DNA from: Pseudomonadota bacterium
Lineage (GTDB): Bacteria > Pseudomonadota > Alphaproteobacteria > Rhizobiales > Beijerinckiaceae
Reading direction: 5' to 3'
Assembly: GCA_023386155.1 (NCBI GenBank)
Contig: JAEWKH010000052.1
Location: 1-64,000 of the forward strand
Length of the DNA: 64,000 bases
Part shown: in pieces, positions 1-9,341 of the stretch
How the letters are laid out: each line of letters starts with the position of its first letter
How positions within the stretch are numbered: position 1 is the stretch's first letter
Notes under the pieces: model-generated
The model's database searches: none
Told to the model about the DNA's origin: nothing
What the model saw: only the letters and a program-made list of their open reading frames with translations
Position numbers and translations under genes: made by a program

Positions 1-832
1 GGGTGAACATGCCCTCGGGTGCGATGTCGTGCACCACGTCCAGATTGTGGTTGAGTTGCGCGATCACGCGCTTGTCCGGCGGGCCCGGATCGATATAGGC
101 GGCATATTTCGGACCCGGCTCGCCATAGCGCCCCAGCGTCGTGCGATTCCAGTCGTCGCGCTTCTGCCAGATGTACCACTTCCCATCCGGGTCGAAGCTA
201 TGGATCTTGTAGGCTCCGAGAGACACGGGAGGATTGAAGTCGAACCGCTGTGGATCGGCCGCCTTCTCGAAGACATGCTTCGGCATCATCCAAATCGCAT
301 TGAATCGCACGGTGAAGAGAGAGTGAAAGCGCGAGTTCGGCTTCTTCAGCTTGAACACGACCGTCCACGGCTCCGGCGACGACACGCTCTCGACATTCAG
401 CGACAGCAGGGCGCTCCAGCGCATACCGGGATTCTTGATCTGGGTCTCGACCGTATAGATGAGATCGTCGGGCGTGAACTCGACACCGTCGCTCCAATAG
501 ATCCCGGGACGCAGCTTTACCGTCATTTCGGTGAAGTCGGCGTTGTAGATCGGCTTTTCCGCCGCAAGCGAGTTCTCCCAGACGCCGTCGAGACCGCGCT
601 CGGGATCGATATACCAGAGCGTATCCAGTGCGAGCTGGTGCAGGCCCGTATACTGGCCGCCGGCATTGATGGTCCAGATATTGAACCATCCGGGGTTCTT
701 GATGGTGCCCTCCGGGTTCTCGAGAATGATCGTCTCGTTACGGGGCACACCCGGGACATTGGTTTGGGACATTGCGGTGGTCGCTGCCAGGGCCAGACCG
801 GTGGCAACGGTAAGCAGGCGTAGAATTCGCAT
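1..832 (-). CDS. Peptide ABC transporter substrate-binding protein, family 5 (3' partial)
   Basis: Reading the minus strand from the ATG at 832 gives 277 codons with no stop, so the gene runs off the left edge. The start MRILRLLTVATGLALAATTA is a signal peptide with a likely cut near residue 22. The body fits the SBP_bac_5 (DppA/OppA) family: a segment near residues 100-125 (LRPGIYWSDGVEFTPDDLIY) matches the family signature that in DppA reads VKFHDG...TAEDV. The role would be to capture peptides or similar solutes in the periplasm for an ABC importer whose other genes lie outside the window. A good ribosome site (GGAGG) precedes the ATG. It is divergent from the regulator at 991, which probably controls it. 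The ligand is unknown. Confidence 0.9.
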   Translation of the reverse strand, partial: MRILRLLTVATGLALAATTAMSQTNVPGVPRNETIILENPEGTIKNPGWFNIWTINAGGQYTGLHQLALDTLWYIDPERGLDGVWENSLAAEKPIYNADFTEMTVKLRPGIYWSDGVEFTPDDLIYTVETQIKNPGMRWSALLSLNVESVSSPEPWTVVFKLKKPNSRFHSLFTVRFNAIWMMPKHVFEKAADPQRFDFNPPVSLGAYKIHSFDPDGKWYIWQKRDDWNRTTLGRYGEPGPKYAAYIDPGPPDKRVIAQLNHNLDVVHDIAPEGMFT

Positions 833-909
833 TGGCGCTCCTCCAGTGATGGTTTTTATCTTTTTTCTTAGTTAGCCCTCAGATTTCGGGATTGGTCAAC
901 AGTAGCATT

Positions 910-937
910 GATACATATCGGAAGTTTCGATACATTT
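910..937. promoter_or_regulatory. Candidate operator between SBP gene and ArsR-like regulator
   Basis: GATACAT occurs twice (910-916 and 929-935). Between the copies lies a near-perfect palindrome, ATCGGAAGTTTCGAT at 917-931. It sits in the divergent promoter region and would be a natural site for the neighbouring regulator. The assignment is inferred. Confidence 0.45.
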
Positions 938-990
938 ACGCATCAAGCAGATTGCTTCTCGCTCTCTGCGATCCGCTTACCGAGCGACCC

Positions 991-1932
991 ATGTCCACAT
1001 TCAAAAGAAAATTCCTGACCCTGGTCGCAGAGGAGAGCTCCGAGACGCTCCGGGGGATCGCATCACCCGGCCGGATCCGGATCCTGAAGCTCCTGCGGGC
1101 TCGAGGACCGCTGAACGTCAATGAGATCAGTGCTGCGCTGGACTTGCCTCAATCCACGATCGCAACTCATGTCCAGGTGCTCGAGCGAGCCGGACTCGTC
1201 GAGACGGAAACCATCAAGGCCTCGAAGGGACAGCAGAAGGTCTGCTCGATCCGCTATGACGAGATCATCATCCGGTTCGACGACGAGGACCCGCTCAAGA
1301 GCAAGGATCACATCGAAGTCTCCATGCCCATCGGCCTCTATACAAGCTGCGACGTGAGCGCCCCCTGCGGGCTCTGTTCGACGGAGGGCGTTCTGGGTGT
1401 TCTCGACGTGCCCGATCTCTTTCTCGATCCGCATCGCATGAATGCATCCCTGATCTGGTTCCGGCAGGGCTTCGTGGAGTACAAATTTCCTAACAACGGC
1501 AAGGTCCTAGGAGCCAAGATCGATAGGCTCGAATTCATCATGGAGCTGTCGTCGGAGGTTCCGGGCACCAGCCTGGACTGGCCGTCCGAGATCAGTCTCT
1601 GGATCAACAACGTGAAAGCGGGAAGCTGGATCTCACCGAGTGACTTCGGGGACAAGCGCGGCCTCTACACGCCGCATTGGTGGAAGCTGGAAGGCTCGCA
1701 ATACGGCAAGCTCGTCACCTGGCAGACCACGCGGAGCGGAACATCGGTCAACGATGTTCAGATATCCGACGTGACGCTCGACAAGCTTGAGCTCGACAAG
1801 CACCACGGCATCCGATTGAGGATCGGGATCGACGAAACGGCCCGCCATCCTGGCGGAATCAATATCTTCGGCCGTGGGTTCGGAAACTACGACCAGGACA
1901 TCATCATGCGCATTCACCTGAAAGAGCAGTAA
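991..1932 (+). CDS. ArsR-like winged-helix transcriptional regulator with large C-terminal domain
   Basis: The protein has 313 residues. Residues about 20-75 form a winged helix of the ArsR/MarR kind (SPGRIRILKLLRARGP, then a recognition helix around LPQSTIATHVQVLERAGLV). The remaining 230 residues are not a standard effector domain that I can name. They include a cysteine group (C-x5-C-x2-C, near residues 115-125) and aromatic, beta-rich stretches. Similar regulators commonly sit beside ABC sugar or peptide importers in rhizobia. The ATG at 991 was chosen because an upstream in-frame start at 892 would place the palindromic operator inside the gene and add residues with no homology to the fold. 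It is divergent from the peptide-binding protein gene and probably controls it. Confidence 0.8.
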   Translation: MSTFKRKFLTLVAEESSETLRGIASPGRIRILKLLRARGPLNVNEISAALDLPQSTIATHVQVLERAGLVETETIKASKGQQKVCSIRYDEIIIRFDDEDPLKSKDHIEVSMPIGLYTSCDVSAPCGLCSTEGVLGVLDVPDLFLDPHRMNASLIWFRQGFVEYKFPNNGKVLGAKIDRLEFIMELSSEVPGTSLDWPSEISLWINNVKAGSWISPSDFGDKRGLYTPHWWKLEGSQYGKLVTWQTTRSGTSVNDVQISDVTLDKLELDKHHGIRLRIGIDETARHPGGINIFGRGFGNYDQDIIMRIHLKEQ

Positions 1933-2015
1933 GGTCAGGTCTCACGTCGGCTGAGGCCTGACCGTAGGCTGCACCAGCCGCTGAGGCTTGCTTGACCGAT
2001 GCGAACTGGAGCTTC

Positions 2016-3539
2016 TTACGCCGCGTACTTCCCGCGCAGATAAGCCAGGTAAGGCGCCGGATCGAGCCCCCGGCCCGTTTCGCGCTGCAGCAGCTCATCG
2101 CGCTGGAACCGGCGGCCGTGCTGCCAGATCCGGCTGCGCAGCTCCTCCGCCAAGGCAGAATACTCGCCCCTTTCGATCGCCGCGTCGAGTGACGGGTTCT
2201 GGCGGCGCAGGGTGTCCATCACCTGGGCGCCCATGACGTTGCCGACGGTGTAGGTCGGGAAGGAGCCGATATAGCCCGTCGACCAGTGCACGTCCTGCAA
2301 GACGCCTCTGGCATCATTCGGCACGACGAGATCGAGATCGCGCCTGATCGCCGTGTTCCAGGCATCGGGCAGGTCGGCGACCGGGAGCGAGCCGTCCATC
2401 AGAGCGCATTCGATATCCGCCCGCAGCATGATGTGGAAGTCGTAGGTGAGCTCATCAGCCTCGACCCGGATGAAACCGGGCTCGACGCGCGTCACAGCAA
2501 GATAGAACTCCTCCGCGCTCACATCGCCGAGCTGGTCTGGGAAGTGCTTCTGCAGATCGGGGAAGTGCAGATGCCAGAAGGTGCGGCTGCGGACGATGTG
2601 GTTCTCCCACAGGCGCGACTGGGATTCATGAGCTCCGAAGCTGGTTCCGCCGACCGCGTAGAGTCCCACGAGATCTGTCGCCAGCGCAGTGCGCGTATAC
2701 GCGGGATCGACACCCTGCTCGTAGAGTCCATGCCCGACCTCGTGGGCGGTGCCGAACATGGAGGCGGGAAGGTAATTTCGGTTATAGCGAGTGGTGATGC
2801 GCACGTCATTGCGGGTGAACGACACCTCGAATGGATGCACCGTGGTGTCGAGGCGCCCGCGATTGAGATCGTACCCGAGCTTCCCGGCAAGGCTCAGGCC
2901 GAAGGTGCGCTGCCCCTCTTCCGGATAGTCGCGAAACAGGAAGTCCGAGCGGGGCTGGGGCCGCGACCTCGCGATGTCGAGAATCGGGAGGAGGCCGGCG
3001 CGCAATTCCCGAAACAGGGCTTTGAGGCTCGCGGCCGTCTCGCCAGGCTCGTAGATCGACACCATGGCGTCATAAGGGTGCTCGCTCCAGCCGATGCAGT
3101 CCGCATAGGCGCGGGACAACTCAACGGTCTTGGCGAGGTAGGGTAAGAAGATGGAGAAATCGCTCTTCGACCGTGCCTCGATCCACGCCGCCTGCGCGAC
3201 GGTGCGGAGGGCAGCACGCTCCTGGATCAACGACGCGGGCACCCTCTTGTGGTGATCCACCGCATATCGCGTCTGCTGCACCATGCGCCTCTCGGCCGCA
3301 TCCTCGCTAAGACCGCCGACGGCTCGCTCGGCCTCATCGAGTGCCGCCTCGGTCTCGGGCGCGAGCAGAAGATCGCGCGCGACCCGGGTCAGCGTCGCGA
3401 TTTGCTGTCCGCGGGTTTCCGCTCCGCCCGCGGGCATCATGGTGCGGGAATCCCAGGTCAGGACGGAGGTTGCATTGAGCACGTCGTTGACGGCAGCGAT
3501 GCGCTCCTGAAGCGCCACGAGAGAGGCTTGCTGGCTCAT
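2016..3539 (-). CDS. M32-family metallocarboxypeptidase (Taq carboxypeptidase type)
   Basis: The protein has 507 residues, the usual size for family M32. The zinc motif HEVGH is at residues 266-270, within a GTAHEVGHGLYEQG segment. M32 enzymes release C-terminal residues from short peptides in the cytoplasm, with broad specificity but not after proline. The ATG at 3539 (MSQQASLVALQERI) was preferred over an in-frame start 33 codons upstream because it matches the usual N-terminus. It lies downstream of dppF on the same strand, separated by a 14-bp hairpin, so it may be transcribed with the peptide importer by readthrough. The context suggests it digests imported peptides. Confidence 0.9.
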   Translation of the reverse strand: MSQQASLVALQERIAAVNDVLNATSVLTWDSRTMMPAGGAETRGQQIATLTRVARDLLLAPETEAALDEAERAVGGLSEDAAERRMVQQTRYAVDHHKRVPASLIQERAALRTVAQAAWIEARSKSDFSIFLPYLAKTVELSRAYADCIGWSEHPYDAMVSIYEPGETAASLKALFRELRAGLLPILDIARSRPQPRSDFLFRDYPEEGQRTFGLSLAGKLGYDLNRGRLDTTVHPFEVSFTRNDVRITTRYNRNYLPASMFGTAHEVGHGLYEQGVDPAYTRTALATDLVGLYAVGGTSFGAHESQSRLWENHIVRSRTFWHLHFPDLQKHFPDQLGDVSAEEFYLAVTRVEPGFIRVEADELTYDFHIMLRADIECALMDGSLPVADLPDAWNTAIRRDLDLVVPNDARGVLQDVHWSTGYIGSFPTYTVGNVMGAQVMDTLRRQNPSLDAAIERGEYSALAEELRSRIWQHGRRFQRDELLQRETGRGLDPAPYLAYLRGKYAA

Positions 3540-3622
3540 GATGTCGGTCGTCTCGATTAGATCATCGAACGTAGAAGGAAAATCGGCTTGGCGTAGAAAG
3601 GCGCCAAACCAGAAGCTCGAAA

Positions 3623-3654
3623 CGTCGGGCGTGACCACAGGGTCACGCCCGACG
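3623..3654 (-). terminator. Hairpin terminator or attenuator after dppF-like gene
   Basis: A perfect 14-bp stem (3623-3636 with 3641-3654) has a 4-base loop. It begins just past the stop codon of the ATPase gene and is followed on the minus strand by a short TTT. It probably ends or weakens transcription before the M32 gene. Confidence 0.65.
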
Positions 3655-3656
3655 CA

Positions 3657-4688
3657 TTAATCCGTCCCACCGGTATTGAGGTGGCAGGCGGAGAACCGGC
3701 CAGGGGCGATCCCGGTGAGCGGAGGCGTTTCCCGCTTGCAGCGCGGGCCGGCGAAGGGGCAGCGCGGATGGAAGTGGCATCCGCTCGGCGGATGAAGCGG
3801 CGATGGAATCTCGCCGGCAATCGGGCGGAAGTTCTTCTTGCCCACACCGATGCGCGGAACGCTCTCGAAGAGCGCGCGCGTATAGGGATGGTTCGGGGCC
3901 GCATAGAGCTCGGATGTCGGCGCCAGTTCGACGATGCGACCCAGATACATGATCGCGACCCGGTCGGAGACATGTCGCACGACGCCGAGATCGTGGCTGA
4001 TGAAGATGCCCGTGAGATCGAGATCCTGGCGCAGATCCATGAACAGGTTGAGCACCTGCGCCTGGATCGACACATCGAGGGAGGCCACCGGCTCGTCGAG
4101 CACCAGCAGGTCAGGCTTCATGGCAAGGGCGCGGGCGATGGCAATGCGCTGGCGCTGGCCGCCGGAGAACTGATGGGGAAAGCGCCGGCGGTAGCTCGGA
4201 TCTAGCCCGACCCGCCTGAGCAGGTCCGCCACGTAGGAATCCGCGTCGCGTCCCTTGACGATGTTATGCGCCACCGGCCCCTCGGCCACCGTGTCGCCGA
4301 TACGGATGCGCGGATTGAGGCTGGCGAACGGATCCTGATGGATCATCTGCACGCGGGTCGTCAGCTTGTGCGTCCGCCGCCCCTGCGGCTTGGCCACGGG
4401 AGCCTTGTCGAACAGGATCTTGCCGTCGCTCGGCGTGTAGATGCCGGCGATCATGCGACCGAGCGTCGACTTCCCGCAACCGGATTCACCCACAAGGCCC
4501 ACGACCTCGCCCTTGGCGACCGACAGGCTGACATCGGTCACCGCGCGCACGGTCTCCACCTTCGGGCCTACCCCCAGAAGGCCTGCGATGCGCTCGCCGA
4601 GGTTGGGCTGCTTTACGAAGCGCTTCGATACGTGGTCGATGTCGAGGAGAGCGGCTGGCATGTAACGGGCTCGATCGGGTAATGGCAT
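3657..4688 (-). CDS. Oligopeptide/dipeptide ABC transporter ATP-binding protein (DppF/OppF type)
   Basis: The protein has 343 residues and is the second ATPase of a peptide importer. It shows Walker A (GESGCGKST), the ABC signature (FSGGQRQR), Walker B ([12 protein letters not shown]), and the C-terminal oligopeptide-type cysteine motif ([15 protein letters not shown]) that is typical of DppF/OppF. It hydrolyses ATP on the inner face of the membrane with the partner ATPase. A second possible start lies nine codons in (ATG at 4661). Either start overlaps the preceding ATPase gene, which ends at 4613, so the two are probably translationally coupled. It is the last transporter gene of the operon. 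Confidence 0.93.
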   Translation of the reverse strand: MPLPDRARYMPAALLDIDHVSKRFVKQPNLGERIAGLLGVGPKVETVRAVTDVSLSVAKGEVVGLVGESGCGKSTLGRMIAGIYTPSDGKILFDKAPVAKPQGRRTHKLTTRVQMIHQDPFASLNPRIRIGDTVAEGPVAHNIVKGRDADSYVADLLRRVGLDPSYRRRFPHQFSGGQRQRIAIARALAMKPDLLVLDEPVASLDVSIQAQVLNLFMDLRQDLDLTGIFISHDLGVVRHVSDRVAIMYLGRIVELAPTSELYAAPNHPYTRALFESVPRIGVGKKNFRPIAGEIPSPLHPPSGCHFHPRCPFAGPRCKRETPPLTGIAPGRFSACHLNTGGTD

Positions 4689-5632
4689 AGGGCGGTACGT
4701 CCGTCCTCGAAGGTCCGGACGGGCGGCGTCGTGGTGCAGGCGGGTCCGGCCTTGGCGCAGCGGGGCGCGAAGGAGCAGCCCGGCGGGAGGTTGGCCAGGG
4801 ACGGCGTCGATCCGGGAACCTGCGGAAGCTTTGTCCCCGGCTCGTGCTCGGCCGGGACGGATGCGAGGAGGCCGGCGGTGTAGGGATGGCGCGGCGATGC
4901 GATCACATCGGCGGCCGGGCCGCTTTCCACGACACTGCCGGCATACATCACGCAGATGTCGTCTGCGAGGCTCGACACGACGGCGAGATCATGTGTCACC
5001 CACACGAAGGCGGTGCCGGTCTCGTCCGCAAGGCGGCGGACCTCGGCCAGGATCTGTCCCTGGATGGAGACGTCGAGCGCTGTCGTCGGCTCGTCCGCGA
5101 TGATGACCGCGGGGCTGTGTAGGAGAGCGATGGCAATGGCCACGCGCTGGCGCATGCCACCCGAGAGCTGATGCGGATAGGCGTCGAGGCGCTCCTCGGG
5201 GCTCGGAATGCCCACCTTGGCGAGTGCATCGCGCGCCCTCGTACGGGCCACCTTGCGCGAGACCTTGTCGTGCGCCCGCACAGCCGCGATCATCTGCGTT
5301 CCGATCTTGAGGACCGGATTGAGGGTCATCATCGGATCCTGGAAGACCATGGCGATCTGGGCGCCGCGGATCTTCCGCATGGCCTCGCCCTTCAGGCCGG
5401 TCAGGTTCTTGCCGTTCAGGAGAACCTCGCCGCCGGCGATCCTGCCGGGCGGCTCGATCAGGCCGAGGATGGAATAGCCCGTCACGCTCTTGCCGGAACC
5501 GGATTCGCCCACGAGGCCCAGAATGCGGCCACGCCCGACCTCGAAGCTGACGCCGTCGACTGCCTTCAGGACGCCCGCCCTGGTCTGGAAATGCGTCTGA
5601 AGGTCTTTAACACGAAGAACCGCTTCGCTCAT
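4613..5632 (-). CDS. Oligopeptide/dipeptide ABC transporter ATP-binding protein (DppD/OppD type)
   Basis: The protein has 339 residues and starts [15 protein letters not shown]. Walker A (GESGSGKS), signature (LSGGMRQR), Walker B ([12 protein letters not shown]) and the C-terminal cysteine motif ([15 protein letters not shown]) are all present. It pairs with the DppF-type ATPase to drive peptide import. Its ATG overlaps the stop of the upstream permease in an ATGA arrangement at 5629-5632. The open frame continues far upstream of this ATG (to 6298), but that part is antisense-like shadow over the permease and was excluded. Confidence 0.93.
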   Translation of the reverse strand: MSEAVLRVKDLQTHFQTRAGVLKAVDGVSFEVGRGRILGLVGESGSGKSVTGYSILGLIEPPGRIAGGEVLLNGKNLTGLKGEAMRKIRGAQIAMVFQDPMMTLNPVLKIGTQMIAAVRAHDKVSRKVARTRARDALAKVGIPSPEERLDAYPHQLSGGMRQRVAIAIALLHSPAVIIADEPTTALDVSIQGQILAEVRRLADETGTAFVWVTHDLAVVSSLADDICVMYAGSVVESGPAADVIASPRHPYTAGLLASVPAEHEPGTKLPQVPGSTPSLANLPPGCSFAPRCAKAGPACTTTPPVRTFEDGRTALCHYPIEPVTCQPLSSTSTTYRSAS

Positions 5633-6540
5633 CGGCTGCGCCTCGGGTTCAGAACGTTGCGGACCTGATCGCCGACGAGATTGATGGCGACGACCGTCAG
5701 CATCAGGGCGATGCCGGGATAGAACGAGATCCAGTAGCGGCCGGACAGGAGGAACTGGAAGCCGTTTGAAATGAGCGACCCCAGCGAAGGCTGCGTGATG
5801 GGCAGTCCGAGCCCGAGGAAGGACAGTGTCGCTTCCAGTGCGATGGAGTTCGCAACCTGCACAGTTGCCACCACGATCAGGGGCGGCAGCGCGTTTGGAA
5901 GCAGGTGCCGGAACAACACATGGCGCGCGGGCAAGGGCGTCGAGAGCGCCGCCTCGATATAGTCCTTGCGCCGTTCCGCACTGGCCGCGCCGTGGGTCGT
6001 GCGGGCGAAGTAGGCATATTGCGCGGCCACCAGTGCGGCGACGAGCTGCATCAACCCCTGCCCCAGCATGGCGACGAGGACCAGCGCGAGCAGGATCGCC
6101 GGCAGGGAGAGCTGCAGGTCGATGATGCGCATGATGAGCGCCTCGACACGACCGCCGTAATAGGCCGCGACGAGGCCGACCGTCGTGCCGAGCACGAGCG
6201 CCAGGCTGCCCGCCATAACGCCTACGATCAGGCTCGTGCGCAGCCCGTAGAGAATGGCCGAGAAGAGATCGCGCCCGGCCGCATCGGTGCCGAGCCAATG
6301 GACGTAGCCGCCGGAGCCGATCTCGCCGGGCTCGAGGCGGGCATCGAACAGGTCGAGCGCTTCCTGGTTATAGGGATCCTGGGGGGCGACGAACGGAGCG
6401 AAGACCGCCATGAGGACCACGATCACGACAACGACGAGCGCCGCCACGGCGACCGGGCTCTGGCGGAAGTCCGCCCAGAAGTTGGAGAGCCGGCTCCAGC
6501 CGGTCTCGGCCGGAAGAGGAAGAGCGGGAGAGCTGCTCAT
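5629..6540 (-). CDS. Peptide ABC transporter permease (DppC type)
   Basis: The protein has 303 residues. An N-terminal cytoplasmic stretch and a first membrane span (VAVAALVVVVIVVLMAVFAP) lead to a BPD_transp_1 domain with about five more spans. The EAA loop that contacts the ATPases is near EAALSTPLPARHVLFRHLLPN. This is one of the two channel subunits of the importer. Its ATG overlaps the stop of the upstream permease (ATGA at 6537-6540), which indicates translational coupling. Confidence 0.93.
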   Translation of the reverse strand: MSSSPALPLPAETGWSRLSNFWADFRQSPVAVAALVVVVIVVLMAVFAPFVAPQDPYNQEALDLFDARLEPGEIGSGGYVHWLGTDAAGRDLFSAILYGLRTSLIVGVMAGSLALVLGTTVGLVAAYYGGRVEALIMRIIDLQLSLPAILLALVLVAMLGQGLMQLVAALVAAQYAYFARTTHGAASAERRKDYIEAALSTPLPARHVLFRHLLPNALPPLIVVATVQVANSIALEATLSFLGLGLPITQPSLGSLISNGFQFLLSGRYWISFYPGIALMLTVVAINLVGDQVRNVLNPRRSR

Positions 6541-7511
6541 GACGCCGCCTTCACGCGAATGCGCGGATCAAGCTGGCCATAGACCAGATCGACAACGAGA
6601 TTGATCATGACGAAGAGAAAAACCACAAGGATGAGGTAGGCGACCATCACGGGACGGTCGAGGACGGTGATGGAATCGATGATCAGCTTGCCCATGCCGG
6701 GCCAGTTGAAGACCGTTTCCGTCACAACCGCGAAGGCCAGGGTCGAGCCGAGCTCTAAGCCGAAGACGGTCACGATAGGGATCGAGATGTTCTTGAGCAC
6801 ATGAAGGCCGACGACCTTGCCCTCCGACAACCCCTGGGCACGGGCGAAGCGCACGTAGTCGGAGCTCATCACCTCAGCCGTGCCTGCGCGCGTCAGGCGG
6901 ATCAGCAGGCCGAGCTTGAAAAGGGCCAGGTTGAACGCCGGCAGGATGATGTAGCTCCAGCCCTCGAGCGAGGTGATCGACAGGTTCATGCCGAGCACCT
7001 CGGAGGTCGGACCGCGCCCGCCTGACGGCAGCCAGCCCAGCTCGACCGCGAAGGTCATGATGAGCAGGAGTCCGACCCAGAAGCTGGGCACGCTGAAGCC
7101 GAGAACGGAGAAGGCCATGATGGCCTTGGCCGAAAGCGATTCCGGTTTGTAGCCCGCCCACAGGCCAAGCGGGATGCCGAGGCAGGTCGCGATCAGCATC
7201 GCAGTCAGCGCGAGCTCCAGGGTTGCCGGGAAGCGGGACCAGATCAGATTCAGCACCGGCAGACGATAAATGAACGACTCGCCAAGATCCCCATGCAGCA
7301 TGTTGTTCATGAACACGAAGTACTGCTGGTACAGGGGGAGGTCCAGGCCATAGCGATGGATCAAGGCCTCGCGCAACGCCTGATCGGACGCAGGGTCGAT
7401 CATCACATCGATGGGGTTTCCAATGGCATAGACGCCAAGGAACACGAGGATCGACATCGCGATCACGACCATGAGCGCCTGCAGGATGCGCTGTATAAGA
7501 AAACCAATCAT
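6537..7511 (-). CDS. Peptide ABC transporter permease (DppB type)
   Basis: The protein has 324 residues and starts MIGFLIQRILQALMVVIAMS, which is characteristic of DppB. The family's periplasmic segment and C-terminal EAA loop (FARAQGLSEGKVVGLHVLKN) are visible, with six predicted spans. The ATG at 7511 was preferred to an in-frame start 24 codons upstream because that extension is hydrophilic and unlike the family. It sits 150 bases downstream of the binding-protein gene, with two stem-loops between them. This probably lowers permease expression relative to the binding protein. Confidence 0.92.
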   Translation of the reverse strand: MIGFLIQRILQALMVVIAMSILVFLGVYAIGNPIDVMIDPASDQALREALIHRYGLDLPLYQQYFVFMNNMLHGDLGESFIYRLPVLNLIWSRFPATLELALTAMLIATCLGIPLGLWAGYKPESLSAKAIMAFSVLGFSVPSFWVGLLLIMTFAVELGWLPSGGRGPTSEVLGMNLSITSLEGWSYIILPAFNLALFKLGLLIRLTRAGTAEVMSSDYVRFARAQGLSEGKVVGLHVLKNISIPIVTVFGLELGSTLAFAVVTETVFNWPGMGKLIIDSITVLDRPVMVAYLILVVFLFVMINLVVDLVYGQLDPRIRVKAAS

Positions 7512-7591
7512 GCTGTCTCGTGCATGGTGTCGAAAAGCCGGGGGAGACGGGCATGCGGCCCGATGCTCCCAGGCATCCATCAATCAGAGAG

Positions 7592-7652
7592 CCGGAGGGA
7601 AGGATAATCCCCTCCGGGAGAGAAACGGGCCAGGCTCAAGCGACCCGGCCCG
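7592..7652 (-). promoter_or_regulatory. Two stem-loops between dppA- and dppB-like genes
   Basis: One 8-bp stem pairs 7592-7599 with 7610-7617. A second 6-bp stem pairs 7626-7631 with 7647-7652. Intercistronic hairpins after a binding-protein gene usually protect its mRNA or partly stop transcription. That role is inferred here. Confidence 0.5.
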
Positions 7653-7664
7653 CCATCGATAGGA

Positions 7665-9245
7665 TCAGCTCTTCGGCTTGATCTCGTAGGCCAGGGTCTC
7701 CTGGTCGACGCGCGCCGGGATCGTGAGCATGCCCTTCTTGGCGGCCCAGACCGTCTGGATCTGAACGGTCGGGATCAGCGCACGGTCGTTCATGGAGACC
7801 TCCGTCGCCTTCTCGAAGAGAGCGCGGCGCTTCGGGTCGTCCATGGTGCGGGCACCTTCCTGAAGAAGCTTGTCGACTTCCGGATTGGAGTAGCCCTGCT
7901 TGTTGAAGGCGCCGAGGCCGAGTGTCGGATCGGCCGTGTGCACGAGGGAGCCGTAGGTATAGCTCGCCTCGCCGGTCAGCGTGCCCCAGCCGCTCATCCA
8001 GAGCGAGAACTCGCCCTTCTGCTGCGCCGGGAAGAATACCGTGCCGTTGAGCGCGTTGGCGTTCACCTTCAGGCCTGCACGAGCCCACATCTGCGAGAGC
8101 GCTTCGCACACCGCACCGTCGCCCGGCAGGCGGTTGTTGGTGCAGTGGAAGTCGATTTCGAAGCCCTTCGGATAGCCGGCATCAGCAAGAAGCTTCTTTG
8201 CCTTCGCCAGATCGTAGGGACGCTCGGGCAGGTCCTTGTTGCCCCCGAAGAAGGTGGCGGGCATCAGCTGGTTGGCCGGACGCCCAAGCCCTTCGAGCAC
8301 GACGCGCACCAGCGTCTTGCGGTCGATGGCAAGGTCCAAGGCCTCACGAACCTTGGGATCGCGCAGCGGGTTGACGTCGATCTCCTTGCCGTCGACTTTC
8401 GCTTTCTTCGGCAGGGTTTCCTTCACGTTGGGCGTGATGTTCAGAAAGTAGACCGAATCGGCCACGAAGGTGTCGACCGACTTGTCCTTCTGCATCGAGG
8501 CGTAATCGGTGGCAGGCACATAGTTGACGAGGTCGACCTGGCCGGACTTCATTGCCGCCATGCGAGCCGGATCGCTCGGGATTTCCTTGCGGATCACCTT
8601 CTGCCAGGGTTGCTTTCCGCCCCAATAATCCTCATTACGCTCGAGGACGAGATCGCCTTTCGGCTCCCAGGAGACAAACTTGTACGGGCCAGTGCCGATG
8701 GCAGCCTTGCCGGAATTGAACTGCTCGTTACGCGCCTCCATGCCGACGTTCTTCGACACGACGAAGAGACGAATGAAGTCGTTGGGCAGGGTCGGAGCGG
8801 GTTTCTTGGTCTTGACGTGCAGGGTGTACTTGTCGGCCACCGAGGTCGACTCGACCTGCTTCGTGTAAATGGTCATGCTCATCGGGCCGGTGACGACCGG
8901 AATGCGATCGATCGAGAACTTCACGTCCTCAGCGGTCAGCTCAGAGCCGTCGTGGAATTTCACGCCTTCGCGAATCTTGAATTCCCACGTCGTGTCGTCG
9001 ACGGGCTTCCAGGACGTGGCGAGGCCGGGCTTCAGACCGAGGTTCTCGTCAGACATCACGAGCGTATCGAAGATGTGGCGCAGGGCTTCCGCCTGGCTGC
9101 CGAGCGTCGACCAATGCGGGTCGATCGAGTCCGGGCCGGCGCGCAGTCCCATGGTCAGCGTCTGCGCGGAAACCGATCCGCAGAGCACAGTTCCGAGAAC
9201 GACGGCGGCGACGAGCGATCCACCAAGTTTGAAGTTTTGCTTCAC
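7665..9245 (-). CDS. Peptide ABC transporter substrate-binding protein (DppA type)
   Basis: The protein has 526 residues, with a signal peptide (MKQNFKLGGSLVAAVVLGTV, cut near SVSA-QT). The family 5 signature appears at about residues 80-110 (GVKFHDGSELTAEDVKFSIDR). Family 5 proteins bind short peptides, opines or other solutes in the periplasm and deliver them to the DppBC channel. It is the first gene of the minus-strand transporter operon and lies back to back with the GntR operon at 9342, which suggests shared control. It is not closely similar to the binding protein at the left edge, so the window holds two systems. Confidence 0.93.
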   Translation of the reverse strand: MKQNFKLGGSLVAAVVLGTVLCGSVSAQTLTMGLRAGPDSIDPHWSTLGSQAEALRHIFDTLVMSDENLGLKPGLATSWKPVDDTTWEFKIREGVKFHDGSELTAEDVKFSIDRIPVVTGPMSMTIYTKQVESTSVADKYTLHVKTKKPAPTLPNDFIRLFVVSKNVGMEARNEQFNSGKAAIGTGPYKFVSWEPKGDLVLERNEDYWGGKQPWQKVIRKEIPSDPARMAAMKSGQVDLVNYVPATDYASMQKDKSVDTFVADSVYFLNITPNVKETLPKKAKVDGKEIDVNPLRDPKVREALDLAIDRKTLVRVVLEGLGRPANQLMPATFFGGNKDLPERPYDLAKAKKLLADAGYPKGFEIDFHCTNNRLPGDGAVCEALSQMWARAGLKVNANALNGTVFFPAQQKGEFSLWMSGWGTLTGEASYTYGSLVHTADPTLGLGAFNKQGYSNPEVDKLLQEGARTMDDPKRRALFEKATEVSMNDRALIPTVQIQTVWAAKKGMLTIPARVDQETLAYEIKPKS

Positions 9246-9341
9246 TTCACTTCCCCTCTTGCTAAGACCCTGGCTTTTCGTCCAAGGTGTTATTATCGAT
9301 TAGAACGGTAGGTCACTCGGTTACGAAAAGTCAACAGCGCC

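Noticed and set aside
4613..6298. 561-codon frame continuing upstream of the DppD-like ATPase
   Set aside because: Only the part after 5632 matches the ATPase; the rest is out-of-frame overlap with the DppC permease.
7938..9311. Long plus-strand open frame opposite the dppA-like gene
   Set aside because: The minus strand encodes a full family 5 binding protein with signal peptide; the opposite frame has no domain.
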